In this document: piece by piece, positions 32,761 to 44,600 of the stretch
Position numbering within the stretch: the stretch's first letter is position 1
Layout of the letters: each line of letters opens with the position of its first letter
Assembly: GCA_025765595.1 (NCBI GenBank)
Contig: JAIVFH010000176.1
Coordinates: 1 to 55,857 of the forward strand
DNA from: Obelidium mucronatum
Taxonomy: Eukaryota > Chytridiomycota > Chytridiomycetes > Chytridiales > Chytriomycetaceae
DNA: 55,857 bases
Direction: 5' to 3'
Program-made: the position numbers and the translations under genes
The notes under the pieces: generated by a model
What the model was told of the DNA's origin: nothing
Databases searched by the model: none
What the model saw: the letters and a program-made list of their open reading frames with translations, nothing else

Positions 32761-33210
32761 AGTGTGCTCAATAGATCTGTTGCTTTTAACACAGTCACAA
32801 GGAACCTCACCATGAACGAGAATCATAAAAAACAATACTTTAATGCGACTCAAGAACCAGCAATTTGTTTGGTGTAGCAATTGAGGTGAGTTCCAGAAGT
32901 TTGCTACCTCAGATTCTTGAATATCTGCTAACAAGGCTTCCGTTTTGATTGCAGTTGCTTTTTTGTTGTCATTGCTGTCATCGCATTGTTCATCTGCAAG
33001 CTGGGCAAGTTCAGCGCTTCTGGTCTTCAGCTTCATGGAATCCACTGACAATGCCAGTTGGCTTTGATCATAGCCGCCAAGCCAATGTATTGGGATCTTG
33101 GTTTGACACTTGTTTGCTTGTACCTGTTTAGAAGTAAGTGGGTGATTTTCAGTTATGCGTTGTTGACTCAGATATTCTTCATACCATTTCCCAAGCCGCA
33201 ATCTCTTGCA
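32761..33210 (-). pseudogene. Fragment of unknown gene shared by both arms
   Basis: A frame on the minus strand reads RLGKWYEEYLSQQRITENHP and continues to SMKLKTRSAELAQLADEQ, present in both arms (right copy 53,094-53,530, plus). It has helical character but no recognised domain. In the left arm it runs into unrelated sequence at the edge of the left-specific block and in the right arm into the RRM-like segment. It is probably an element or host-gene remnant. Confidence 0.3.
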
Positions 33211-33614
33211 TGGTGAAAAAACAGAGGCACCACGTCATCAAATACGGTTTTTTCAAGAGGCAACACGGTTTTTGGCGGCTTTGGGGACTTGGTTGGTTTC
33301 TTTGCGGATATTTTTAAGAGAAGTTGATGAACTTCCAAGCAGAGGATGGATCTTTTATTTGAATATGAATTGCAAATAATTTCATAATGACTTTTACCTT
33401 ATACACTGTAAAATTCATCACTATTTATTGTTTATCTATTGTTGATGGATGTGCGGTAAAATCCGGCACATGTCTAGTATTTAAGTTTTCAGCATTATGC
33501 CTTTATCTAGCTTAAATAATTCTTGAGTATTCCTTGGAGGTCGGTCGCAGACTGATCTATGCCGGGCAAAAATATCCACCAGCCACTATCTTTTCCTATC
33601 ACATAAGGGCAAAA

Positions 33615-33688
33615 TGTTTCCGCCCGGGTTCGAACCGGGGACCACCAGTGTGTTAGACTGGTGTGATAACCAACTACACCACGGAAAC
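33615..33688 (-). tRNA. tRNA-Val (AAC), left arm
   Basis: 74 nt. Acceptor gtttccg/cggaaac, A box tggtgtagttggttatc, anticodon loop ctAACac in stem ccagt/actgg, and T arm cccggttcgaacccggg. Identical to the right-arm gene at 52,604-52,677. Confidence 0.95.
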
Positions 33689-34169
33689 ATATTACTCTGA
33701 TAAGTCATTAATATTAATAATACTAATTAGGGCAAACTTCCCTCCGCACTGACGAAATCCTGAATTTTGATTTTGCAGAACTGGGAACTTAAACGTGTAT
33801 CATAATCGGTAGGTGACGCAGCACCAGACGATCACAGCCACTAGATGTTGTATGGCTAAGAGGCAGCTTATGACTCTCAGGGGAAGGGGCGGTGGACGTC
33901 GCTCGCGCACGAGCTTACTTCCGCAGAAGCAACAAGGGTGAAGTATCGTGCACACGCACACTTCTCCGCATGTTTGTCCCCTTTCCGGTGAAGGACATTT
34001 CCTCCTATTTATACCTTCAGAACTCTGAAACACAGGGGTGTTTCCTAAGAGCTCTAAGGCCATGCTCCGCACGCCTACAGATTCTAACAACATGTCCAGT
34101 TGACTCTCTTACTGCTGCTTCTATTGGAGTCGCACCTATGATATTGACAACCAACTACACCACGGAAAC
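33689..34169 (-). mobile_element. 456-bp insertion bracketed by a 25-bp duplication of the tRNA-Val 5' end (left arm)
   Basis: On the minus strand the first 25 bases of tRNA-Val recur at 34,145-34,169 with one mismatch (ggttgtca for ggttatca), 456 bp upstream of the intact gene. The interval 33,689-34,144 contains the dispersed repeat also found upstream of tRNA-Glu. The layout (tRNA end, element, complete tRNA) is that of an element which entered the tRNA gene and left a functional copy. The mirror copy is at 52,123-52,603. No protein frame of note is inside. Confidence 0.6.
33840..34031 (+). repeat. Dispersed ~190-bp repeat, copy 2 (left arm)
   Basis: Same core as copy 1 near tRNA-Glu (ggctaagaggcagctta through cttcagaa-tctgaaac). 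It begins 152 bp upstream of the 5' end of tRNA-Val. Confidence 0.7.
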
Positions 34170-34386
34170 TTGCCACATGTATTTTCAATATATATATTTA
34201 ACTTTCATTCCCCTTGTTTCTCCTGACGTGATGCAATCAAGATGTCAATTAATCTTTCAAAGCAAATGGAAAGTTTGTTTTTTTCTGCCTTTTTCCCATC
34301 TCCATTTTCTGCTGCCAATACACGGATTTCAAGCTTGCTATCACCAATTCTGCCTCCAAGTCACCTCATCTGGACACACACAAGCT

Positions 34387-35600
34387 TTTTTTTTGTTTGG
34401 TGTGGCTGTATTTTGTAATAAACACCTTGCTGACCTACTATTCCTCCCCCCATTCCTGAAGCAGTATGATAAGACCCGACTCCATATTCTGGCTTGTAGG
34501 CACAGCTAGCACCCCAACCCCCCTTGTAGACCTCCCATCTACTTCCACCCAGAATGCTCTGTCTTCAAAGTCTTGCAGTTCTTCTAGTTTCCTCTTTTCC
34601 TTTCTTTTTCCTTCTTGTGCTACCCTCCTTTGGGTATCTGGTGTACTCTGTTTTCTGGCCTTGTTTTCTGGGTTCCTGGTTCATTTTTGGTTTGTATTCA
34701 AGCTCTTTGTTTTTTGTGTATGCATTCATATATCTACTTGATGTTGAAGTCCAGCTGGGTTGCATTTTCGTAATTCCTTTTCGGTCTTCAATTAAAGTTT
34801 TGATCGCCTTTTTGATTCTTCCTGAGCATTTATGGCTCCCAGTTGCATTCATTTCTCCTTTGCATAGTTGGCATATTGTTTCATTTTTGATCTTTGTGTT
34901 GTTGGTTGTCCTTGTTCCATTGTTCTCTGTGGTTTTGTTTCTGGGTCCCTCTTTAATTGAGCCTTTCTCTCTCCTTCTTGCCTTGGCTTTTTCAGTGATT
35001 CCGCATGTAAGTTCAAATTCAATTGTCTTTTCGTTGCGGTACTTCCAAACTTTTTCTTTTACTTGGTATCTTAAGTCCTTCCAGGTCTGTATTATGATTC
35101 TCCTTATACCTTCAGCCTTCTGGACTCCACATCTTTTGATGCATTCATGTGTTACTTCTGGTATTAGGCCATATCCTGCAACCTGTTCAAATGTGAATTT
35201 ATCTGTCTTCATGTTAATTGTGTCCTCTTTTGTGTGCTGGGTTAGCTGGGTTAATGGCTGTCCCATCCAGTTTCTGAACCATTTTCCTAGCTTTTGTCTG
35301 ATTCTTCCTGGGCATCTTATCCTCTTTTTCCATTTTTCCTTCCGGGTTGCTCTTTTGGTAGGTCTTCTGTTCTCCCAGCCTCCTCAATCCCGGCATTATT
35401 TCCACTGGTGAGTTTGTTGTCACTGTCACATGATCCACACTCAGTATCCTTTGGACCCTCTCCAGTTTCCAGTTTGCTGTGTTGCGATCTTCTAATAAGA
35501 CTCTGCTTTGTGGTTCATTGACACTCCCTTTGGTGGTGCTCCCACTACTCTTGCGCTTGAACATTCTCTCCAATTCTCAACCAATCACAGTAAACCACTA
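34387..35600 (-). mobile_element. Older LINE copy of the same family (left arm), decayed
   Basis: The minus strand encodes a protein homologous to the C-terminal half of the young LINE (MGQPLTQLTQ, TFEQVAGYGLIPEVT, KVWKYRNEKTIEFELTCGIT, ICQLCKGEMNATGSHKCSG) and ends at the same 3' end (gtgtttattacaaaatacag) with a T run at ~34,387-34,395. Near 35,573 a separate frame starts MFKRKSSGSTTKGSVNEP. A frame shift separates it from the conserved part. RNase H is missing, so this is an internally deleted copy. Present in both arms, so it predates the palindrome. Confidence 0.8.
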
Positions 35601-36059
35601 TAGCTATCTCCATTTTCTCTGATTTTCCTTATAACACTGGCAAATCCCCCCAATTACTGCCATCCTTCAGTAATTGAGTCGTCGCCGCCGCCGTTCATCA
35701 CCGTCTATCTTTGCTCACCACCTTGCAACGTTATCCAGGTTACAACCAACTCCGCTTACCAAGGTCATCTGTTCCGGCTGTTGCCGCAATCCACCATATC
35801 CTGTTGTTAGGGTTGGTCCATTTGGCATGTTTGAGTTGATTGTTTTCACAAACAGTTTCTTTGTCAATAATTTTTGTGAAAAGGAATCTTTGTGAAAGTG
35901 CTCTAGCCAATCAAAATGCAATCATGATTTCTTCTGAAAAATTTCCCAAACAAGTGACACCCCCTAATAGCGGGCATCTGTTGAAGAAAGTCATTGCTTA
36001 AACCCTAACTCAAGTAAATGTATGGCTGCTTGTCATGCCAACACAACTCATTTATAGTA

Positions 36060-36360
36060 TTCAAATCCATTTTGCTGGTTTCCACATTGTGACACTGCAA
36101 ATCTTCTCTTACAACGTCAATGGGGTTAAAAAATGGGCACTATGCTGGGATATGCCAAGAGATAATAATGGATGCATCACGATGAATACATGTGCCATCT
36201 AATGACCACGTTGAATTATGGCCTGGAAAGTGTTCAACCATTCCACTCAATGCAAGTGCCATACAGCACTGCATGGTCAAAAGTTCCTTCAGCACAGAAA
36301 GTCTCCACATCACCATCCCCATTGATGAATCCAATTATGGAGATGCGTGGCTTTTGATTG
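36060..36360 (-). pseudogene. Tc1/mariner-IS630-type (DDE_3) transposase relic, left arm
   Basis: The minus strand reads ALSGMVEHFPGHNSTWSLDG, then TCIHRDASIIISW, a stop, then CPFFNPIDVVREDL. This matches the DDE_3 core (FPGPNSVLVMDN-IH, then YSPFFNPIE). The catalytic DN has changed to DG and a stop interrupts the frame, so it is dead. Mirrored at 49,975-50,265. Confidence 0.7.
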
Positions 36361-36378
36361 ACTTCCTAACAAAAGTCT

Positions 36379-36450
36379 CTCCCAGACGGGGAATTGAACC
36401 CCGGTCTCGCCCGTGACAGGGGCGGATACTAGCCACTATACTATCTGGGA
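36379..36450 (-). tRNA. tRNA-Asp (GTC), left arm
   Basis: 72 nt. Acceptor tcccaga/tctggga, A box tagtatagtggctagta, anticodon loop ctGTCac in stem cgccc/gggcg, and T arm ccggggttcaattccccg. Identical to the right-arm copy. Confidence 0.95.
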
Positions 36451-36663
36451 CTGGTGAAACTGTCCATTTAATATATTCTACTTGCTGAGTTTTTCACAAA
36501 ATACTATGGACCAATAAACAGCAGTAATTATGGAAGGCAGCACAAAAGTTTAGCAGGATCACAAATGTCAAAAACAATTTCTAATGGCAACTGTTTTTGC
36601 ATTTTGAGGTGGGACCTGTCAGACCACAGAAGGTAGGGAAATGGGGCTTACTACGCATATACC

Positions 36664-37172
36664 TCAGTGAATGCTCCCATGGCTCCTCCACACGTTGCTG
36701 GAAATATCCTTTGCAGTTTTGAATCTTGCTTCTCAGCCTGCCCCACGCCAGGAACTTTGGGAACGACTACAAGATGTCCTCAAATATCTGAATGGAAACC
36801 ATCATCAACGCATTCTCATCACTAAATCATCACTTTATTCAATAATTGAATTCTGGTCCAATGACTTTCTATTATGGCTTGGTTACCTGCAGAACCAACC
36901 TTCCCTCATGCACTGTGGCAACTCTGGCGCTGTTTGTAACACTGAAGAAGGAGCTGACCACCACCAAACAAAACATTTCGACATCAATAACTGGAAAAAT
37001 GCTGGTTGCTATCTTCACAAAGCCTCTTGCCAAGAAAAAATTTGTTCCTCTCAAGGGAGCTCTGGGCTTGATTAAGGGGAGTGTGAAGGATTTGGATCCT
37101 GATGTAATCAAGCAACGCTTCAAGGAATGCGTACGGTATGCGTCAATGTATTTGAGGCGCACTGGAATTTAA
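36664..37172 (+). pseudogene. Ty1/copia pol fragment (RT end and RNase H), left arm
   Basis: ISFAVLNLASQPAPRQELW, then LQDVLKYLNGN, then MHCGNSGAVCNTEEG and QTKHFDI follow the copia order ISFAV-L-RF, VLRYLKG, DN-SAI and TKHIDI. In a neighbouring frame MLVAIFTKPLAKKKFVPL matches the copia terminus (ADIFTKPL---F). A frame change between TKHFDI and IFTKPL, and a missing segment, show decay. Mirrored at 49,138-49,647. Confidence 0.75.
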
Positions 37173-38180
37173 GGGTTCTTGACAATGTGCCATGAGAAAC
37201 CAACCTGTGAGAAAAGCCATTTGTGATTCATCTACAAATTGTCCATGTTGTCCTGCCTGCACTTGCACATTGACAACGCTCTCACAGGTTTGTACCATCT
37301 CTTTAGCATATGTAGATTCAATAAACTAAATGTTATTCATCTACAAATTGGTCCATGTTGTCCTGCCTGCACTTGCACACCAACAATGTTCTCACAGTCT
37401 TTCTCCAGAGTTGTATATATTGCAAAATACAGGATCTGCAAAGACTCCAATCCCGACCTGTCACAGTGCACTCGGCATGACTGCACTCTAATCCAATCTA
37501 AGTATTTATTGTTGATAATAAAAGTGTACTGTATTCAATTCTGAAACATGAAACCACAAATCCTTCAAACACCAGTGGCACACTATCAATAAGATTTGGT
37601 TGGCAGATGACGGTTGTATGTTTGGGAGTGATTGGGTGAGATAAATTAACCATTTAACCTGATGTGGTTAAGTAAGTAGAAAGATACATTCCTGATACCA
37701 GTTTTCCTGATAACAGGGAATCTGATGGAAATGTAAGAAAGCTTTTTCCTCAGAAATTGTGCTATCCAACTTTGGGCATCTCACAGTAAGTATTCAGACC
37801 TGACAGGTCTTTTGGGTATTGTTAATGAGTCAACCCAAACCTGCTTGCTCTTCAATTTACAATTGCATCTTTATTTTCCTAAAGTGGTTTCAGACTAAAT
37901 GCACAAAACAGGTTTTAGGGGCAGTATTGCACACCTTAGATGAAGGAGTATGAGTCGGTTTGAACAATATGGAAAAAATCAGAATGATGCAAATATGTAA
38001 CTATGCTGTATCCCACCTTCTCCTACTCATCTGAAGATGTAACTGGTTTCTTTTTCAAAAATGCACCAGAAATTGGGTGATACCTAGCAATGCTGCAAGA
38101 GTTGGAGCAATAGATATGGTAAGCATTAGGTGACCTCTTTGAAAATTGCTATAGATAGCTACATGGGGCAGACCACCACA
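37173..38180. other. No gene recognised
   Basis: Contains an imperfect direct repeat (gtccatgttgtcctgcctgc acttgcaca at about 37,242 and 37,351) of ~109-bp period and otherwise unclassified AT-rich sequence, mirrored in the right arm. Confidence 0.4.
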
Positions 38181-38252
38181 GGTTGTATAGTGTAGTGGTT
38201 ATCACCCTGGTTTTTGATACCAGTAACCCCGGTTCGAATCCGGGTACGACCT
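38181..38252 (+). tRNA. tRNA-Gln (TTG), left arm
   Basis: 72 nt. Acceptor ggttgta/tacgacc, A box tagtgtagtggttatca, anticodon loop ttTTGat in stem ctggt/accag, and T arm cccggttcgaatccggg. Identical to the right-arm copy. Confidence 0.94.
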
Positions 38253-38302
38253 AGCATCTGATGATGCCTTTTATAATTGGAATAAATACTCTGAAGTGAA
38301 TC

Positions 38303-38360
38303 TCGAACCTGGAATCTCTTGATTCGTAGTCAAGCGCGGTAACCATTTTGCCATACGCCC
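38303..38360 (-). pseudogene. tRNA-Arg (ACG) broken by a 28-bp deletion, left arm
   Basis: The 5' half, D arm, anticodon arm (cttga-ctACGaa-tcaag) and the start of the T arm match the intact right-arm gene, but the 3' half of the T arm and the 3' acceptor strand are gone. The 28 bp missing correspond to 47,975-48,002 on the right. A ga microhomology sits at the junction. The product cannot form an acceptor stem. Confidence 0.92.
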
Positions 38361-39794
38361 ACATCAGTCATGGGGTCTATTACTTTTAATATAGCCCGAC
38401 TTGGACGCAACCTTCCATTCTTTTTTCTAGCAAAGCTGTATGCTGCTCATATTCTCCAATGGATTATGTCTATCCCTGACCATGTGCCTTCTGACAGTTT
38501 CATTGCATTGGGGACCACTACTATACTAGTTAAGTAAAGTTTGGAGTACACACTGCAGTGCCCTACATGTCAATGCTTTGCCAACACCAGCACCAGTTGA
38601 TATTTGGACAGGAAAATCACGCAAGACTCAAAACCACCTGTTGAGACAAACTAACTTGAGGGGCCCAAAACTGAACGTTAAAGTTTCTTTGAAAGTTGTT
38701 GAGTTGGATGGCATCACCGGGCAGAATGACACCGGAACAATTATAGGAAATTCTGTTGCAAAACCCGCCATGGAATGCAAAAATACAGCAGTGTAGACAG
38801 ATTTAATTTCAGTCTTTGGAGTATTTCTTTAATTCAGATGAAATTCATGCCATGTGCAGAATAACCAGACCATGAACCAAAACCCCAATATAAATGAGTG
38901 CCATGCTTTACTCCCAAAATCAGCCCGTACCTGAACGGTTTTGGGCAGAAAGTTTTGAAGGTAGTTAACCTTTATTGATATACAAGCTTAGAATTCCAGA
39001 CATGTCAACGTCAAAGTTTATTACGTAAGAAAGCACAAGAAAACTCCACGTCTACCCAAGCTTCAGTTCCATCTTTGTAACTGTAAAGCATTGGAGACAA
39101 GCAAATTAGTAATCAAGATGCAAGGTGGGAAAAGGGGACAAAATAGAATATAAAAGTGAAACAGGTTGAAACGGGATTTAAAAGGAGGTGTACGTCTAAT
39201 AATAAACAATTGACAGTTCCCAGAAATGTATTACAACTCACCTCCAGTGCAGAGCAAAGGACCCAAAGACGCTGGGTCCAACAGAAAGCAGTTGGTTTTT
39301 GGCTCGGCCGGCGGATGCATTGCTCTGACACACGAAAGCCTGGTCAAAGTACAACAGCCCCAACCAGAATCAAGTCTCTCCCACCTCTGTCTAAACCCTT
39401 GTGCCCCTCCTTGTGGGAAATGCTGAACCCTGTAAAGTCCTTATTGCATTTTGTGTTCACCCAGCACTATCACCACCTCAACTGGCCATCATGAATGTAT
39501 CTGCCCACACAAATTGTGAATGCTAAATTTTCATTCATCTTGCTTGCCCCAACTCACAACCATGCTCTGATCACTGTTGGTTTTAACGTAAAGCCCACTT
39601 AGTATTTGCCTCAACTAACATTGCATTTCATGGTGATCTTGCACCATGCCCTTCCCCACACCTAATTACTGTTTTTAAATTTTCTTCTCTTTGTTGTCCA
39701 CCACAATAATACAACATCAATAAAAGCCAAGTCAAGTTGCTTAAGCATTTGCTTTTTTTAATGTTTATATTGACTGTCCACATTTATTACCACA
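38361..39794. other. Shared arm sequence, no gene recognised
   Basis: Short frames at 38,578-38,796 and 39,156-39,494 are conserved in the mirror arm only because the DNA is duplicated. Neither shows a known motif. Confidence 0.35.
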
Positions 39795-39866
39795 GCAGTA
39801 GTTGTATAGTGGTTATTATGCCTGCCTTCCAAGCATGCGACCCGGGTTCGAATCCCGGCTACTGCA
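39795..39866 (+). tRNA. tRNA-Gly (TCC), left arm
   Basis: 72 nt. Acceptor gcagtag/ctactgc, A box tagtggttatta, anticodon loop ctTCCaa, and T arm cccgggttcgaatcccggg-like. One mismatch in the anticodon stem (position 28-42) is shared by both arms. Confidence 0.92.
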
Positions 39867-40629
39867 GTTGATATTCCTTTGTTGGTTTGTCTACGCTGCA
39901 CTTTTTCAGATTCCCTTTCTTTATTGTAGTTTTCGTCCAAAATTCAATTTTCGCGTTTTTGGATTTCTTCAATATCCAATCGTGCACTAGGCCAAAATCA
40001 CCACAATCCCCCTCTAGTCATCATGAATTTTTGTTACAAAGTCTCTCACGCAGCGGGCTTCATTGAAGGATTGAATCATACGCATTTCCTTAAGCTATGT
40101 GTGAAGATTTGCATAGTAATAAAACTGATTTATAAGACGTTGCTCGCCGATGGTGAGGTTGCTTGACTCGACAGTCTGTTGCCAACCTAAAAATAGAATG
40201 CGTTAGGTTCAAAGTGTTCGCCAACTAGACCACATAAGCATATCTACCGTGCCGTATAGAACTAATGTTAGCCTGCTTTAATAGCGTGAAACTCTGTGTG
40301 GGCATAAAACAAATAAAAGTAAATTCGAAACACACAAAACAGGCACAAATCACTAATTCTCTTTATCTGAATCACCATCAACCTCCATTTCTTCTGCATA
40401 TTTATCTGCTTTTTTGATTCCCTTTGCAATTCCTCCCCCCTTGGTTTTATAAACCTTGCTCAAAACAGCATTTTCCTTGTTTCCACCACTTGCACTGCTG
40501 CATGCACATTCACTCTGAGGTTGCGGTTCTGTTGCTCTGATTCCGTGAGTTTTCGTTTATTGACTTTGGTGGGTGTTCGCTTCTGCTTTGCTTCTGCTTT
40601 GCCTCTGCTCGTTTTTCCAGAAGTTCCAA

Positions 40630-41384
40630 TAGAGGTCGGCAGATATTCCCGGTGTTTCAAAATTTTGGTTTTAACTTTGCTTTGAAAACAGGCAGTCAGG
40701 TTTTGGGCTGTTTTTGCAGTTAGTGGTTTTGAAAACCAAGTTTAAAATAAAAGATGCTGCCGAAACCTGGAAAGAAACTGACAAAACGAGCTGTGCTGGT
40801 GCTCGAAGCTTTCTAGGTGTTCTGACATGTTTGTCAAGGTCAACGCAGATGTGAGCAAGGTTGTGATCACTCACTTGTGTCAACCGAAATCTTCATCTGA
40901 AGTGGTCAGTATCTCTGCCAAAGATCAAGTTGTGAGATTTTCGAAAGCTTTGCCACGTACTGCGGAAACATCAGGACTGTAGCCAAGGTCTGAGAGCCAT
41001 GTGACAGCGGGAGTGAAGAACTGCAGAAGATTTGGCCACCGGGTGCTGACTGTTGCAGAATCATCATACTCCATAAGGAATGTATGCATGAGGGCAAGTA
41101 GCTCTGGTGGGTGGGCCATGATTGTTGCGCGAAGACTGTTTTTATCTTTATTTTTAGCGAAAACACATCCGAAAATGTGCCTCCACCCACGTTTTCCTTT
41201 CCTCACACAAAAAGGACCAAGTTTTCAGAAGTTTTGAGGTTTGGATGGTTTTCAGTTTGTTTTCAATGTTTTGGCCGTTTTCAAATTGTATATCTGCCGA
41301 GAAATCCCAAAACCACAGAAAACAGGTGTTTTCAATCAAAACACTCCAAAACCTTTGAAAACCAGCAATATCTGCCGACCTCTA
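40630..41384. mobile_element. 755-bp element with perfect 18-bp terminal inverted repeats
   Basis: tagaggtcggcagatatt at 40,630-40,647 is exactly the reverse complement of 41,367-41,384, and similarity continues inward with gaps (gtttt-aaaattttggtttt type sequence). Ends of the form TAGAGG..CCTCTA resemble hAT-type termini. No matching 8-bp target duplication is seen at the flanks. Inside, a minus-strand frame (41,206-40,925) reads EYDDSATVSTRWPNLLQFF with no recognised domain. Probably a non-autonomous DNA transposon in the palindrome spacer. Confidence 0.7.
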
Positions 41385-41650
41385 ATGGTCTTTGTTGGGC
41401 CTCCAAATTCTGAGGCTCAGGTTGGCAAGAAGCTGTCACCCAATCGTCTAAGTTTTCCAAAGCAGACTTGGCTAAGTATGTACTAACATACTTTAGATTA
41501 TTTACGAATAATGATACTAAAACACATAACGCAAACAGTTACTTGCTTTCATTATTTAAGCCAAGAAAAAAGTGGACATTACTCATGATAATAGCAGTTT
41601 GAAAGGTCTTTGCTAGGTAGCAGCTGCATTTAATTGAATCAACATCAGCT

Positions 41651-44600
41651 TTACCTATTGCAACGCCAAGTGTTATTGAAGTACTGCAATAAATTCTGTG
41701 AAAAAAACAGGAAGATCAGGAACTTCAAACAAACCTGTTCAACAAAGTTGTTTCCAAAAACAGCACGGCCAATGAACAAGACAACAGACAAGTCCACTCC
41801 TTCAGAAACAAGCTCTTTGGAAAGCTTCAAGAAGTTTCGACAAAGCACCAATAATCCCAACACAGATATATAGAAAAGACCATCAAAATGCCCGTTCCGG
41901 CAAGTTTTGGGTGATTTTAATTGCTCCCCAAACCTCTCCAAAACCTGCTGCTCCATCCCCTTGTATGCGTTCTGAGTTTGAGATACCACGCTCATCAATA
42001 GCTCTGTACAAGTTGCTAACATCTTCCAGAAACTCAGCACCAGTTACGTTTCCTTCGGTCGATAGATATTGACGGGTAGTATTGCTAAACGCCTTTTTTC
42101 CCAATTCCACATTCTGTTTATCTCGGCAAAACCAAGCAGCATCAAGTATACCCTCAAGGAAAGATCCAATACCTTCATAGTCAGCAGCACAGTAATCTGG
42201 GTTGATGAGGAGTGACTTGGATTCATCAAGAGGATGAGGTAATGGGCAGTAGATATCAAGATTCAAAGACGTGTCAGACTTGACATGCTGCCGGTTGAGG
42301 CCAAATCAATAGAGTGTCGGACGTGAAAGAGAATAGATGACAAGACTTTTGACATAGGGGTATAGGTCAAATGTGAAGACTTTGGCAAAATAGCATGTTG
42401 AAGAACTCGCCAAACTCTGAGCAGGTCCTGATCCTCAATAGAGTGGTGAGAGTCACTTGCTTTCACAGCGCTTTGCTTGACAACATAGAATTCTATGGTA
42501 ACTTCTACCAACAACTGAAATTCTTCAAAATATTTAGAATAGAGCTGCTCAATGGTGGGTAAGGATGTGGGCTGATTCCCCTCAGGAAAGAAGAGAGAGG
42601 GTTGCATGTGTAATACAATAGATTGAGCTGCAATATACAGAGCTGAGGAATAATGAGTCAAATTACTGGAAGAAGCAGAGGCAACAAGTTGGCGGACAAA
42701 TTCTATAGCAACAGACGGCAGTAACGAGAATGGTTGAGGCTCAACAATCAGTGATCGAGACTGACGAAGCCAAACATTGGCTTCTGCAGTTAGAATTGGA
42801 GGGGGTAGTTGATGTACAAGGTGTCGTGTTGATAGGTACTCTTCCATGTTTGCAGTGATTGCATTCGCCTGATATAGGGATCGTGAAATTCATTTTTTCC
42901 CCTCCAATAATTGAGAGATGTTTAGCTCTGTGCCTTGATGTAAAGAACAATAAAGAGTATATTGGCTGTCGCCAAATGGGTTCCCAATCAAGCCGAGGAA
43001 TTCTCCATCAGTGGTGAATGACCGTACTAGCAATTGTGGTGTTCCTGATGGATTTGCTGCCCAAGACTCCAAGCATGGTGAAATATAGGATCTTTGGGAC
43101 CTGATCCAGAAATTGCGCAAATAGATGCAGTGGAGTTCTTGCCGGACATTGAATCTACAACAACAAATGCAGCAACTTGATCGGCGGCAGCAATCATGAT
43201 TGTCTCCCAATTAAGCTCAAGGAGGCTGGTTGGATTAACAACGTTGATAAGTAGTTCACGCCAGATACGCTCTTGAAAACCATGTTTCCACCGAGCCAGA
43301 TCACCAATGAAGTAGTGGCCACCACGTCTCACGTATCCGCAAAGTGTTATTTCTTCAAGCAATTCTTCCAGTAAAACCAAGAGAACAACAAGAAGACCAA
43401 GAATGTGGGTTGTTTGCTTGTGTAGTGTCAAAAGCGTGTTGTACCTGAATTCCAATGTTTCCAAGAACTTAAATCTTGAAGCATTTACAGTTTCATTAGC
43501 TTGCAGATCAGAATCAACCACACGCTTCTTGGATAAAAAAGGCTTTGATGCTTCCCTGGAGGCATGCAACAGGTTAGGGATAACAACACTAGCAAAGTGC
43601 CGTTTTTTGGCAATCAGCCATCCCACAACAAAATTCAGACTGGCGCTCGGATTCTCAACATTGAGAGGATTCCATACATCATTGACCTTTGAGGCGTAAA
43701 GCCTTTGAATGTGCTCAATGGCTGTTTCCCGCTTGTGGAAGAATTCCTATGATAGAAAACTGTTAAACGAATTAATAGCATATGAGGAAAGCTCACCATC
43801 TCCACTTCATGAACAGTTCTATCACCTATGTGGTCAACTGAGCCAATCAGTTTGTTTTTGGCACAATCATACTCAACAAATTCCATTGTTTGGCCTGGGT
43901 GAATTGCGTCTATTTGCATGCAAAGAAACGAATGCAGTTTTTTGGCAAGCATTTCTTTCCCCAATGCAATTGATGGTGCCAAGTCAACGCCTCTGCTGTG
44001 AACCATCAACTCACGGCTCTCACCATTTATCTTTCGCTGAAGGGAGCGCAGGTCTGGGACAGCAATATTGGTACGATTATGGGAAGGACCAGTCCCAGTC
44101 TTGTGAACTTCACTGCATAGAAATCGAAGAACACCTGCAGTTGAAATTAATAAAAAAATGGTCCAAAATAGAGAATAACGGAGTCTGGTGATGTATGCAA
44201 TACTGCAAGATAAACAATGTAAGTTGTGAGAGTATAAACCCCTAAGAACTTAATATTTGGATTGAACGGTTGTGCACATCATGTTATACCAAAAGGAATC
44301 AGCATTTCCATATCCTGCATTGAAGCACTCAAGGATGAAAAGCACCAGATCTCTTGCACCTGCATCCTGAATTGCTTTGGTGTACTTGGGAACTAGGCTT
44401 GTGTACTTTGTGAAATCCTGGTTACCAGGTAAACTTCCAGGTGGGTTATTTGGAGATAATGGAGATTCTGCATGTAATGTTTATTAACAAAAAAAATAAA
44501 ATAAAATACGATAAATGCGGAGACCCCCGCGAAATGAATTTAAATTATGTTTTAGTGATGGGGATTAGCTGGTGTTCCACCAGAGGGAGGGGGGAGTCAG

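Larger units (their letters stand above)
27241..40211. repeat. Left arm of a giant inverted repeat
   Basis: Reading backwards from 40,211, the sequence matches the strand running forward from 45,989 almost base for base (taggttggcaacagactgtc at the inner edge; aatgtctgttggtaaattac, 27,241 against 55,857, at the outer edge). Coordinate sums of paired bases are ~86,200 near the centre, ~86,290 between the tRNA-Val genes, ~82,590 outside the LINE insertion and ~83,098 at the outer edge. Each jump matches a specific insertion or deletion listed separately. Substitutions between arms are sparse but present. The arm is 12,971 bp here. Confidence 0.97.

Noticed and set aside
34554..35411. 285-codon hydrophobic frame in the left arm (and its 314-codon mirror)
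   Set aside because: It is the antisense of the decayed LINE, whose A-rich coding strand gives Phe/Leu/Ser-rich nonsense on the complement.
36671..37075. 134-codon frame as an intact host gene
   Set aside because: Its motifs are those of copia RNase H, and the end of the domain lies in another frame, so it is a relic.
40205..40250. tRNA-like A box on the minus strand (tggtctagttgg)
   Set aside because: No anticodon stem, T arm or acceptor pairing follows, so it is not called a tRNA.
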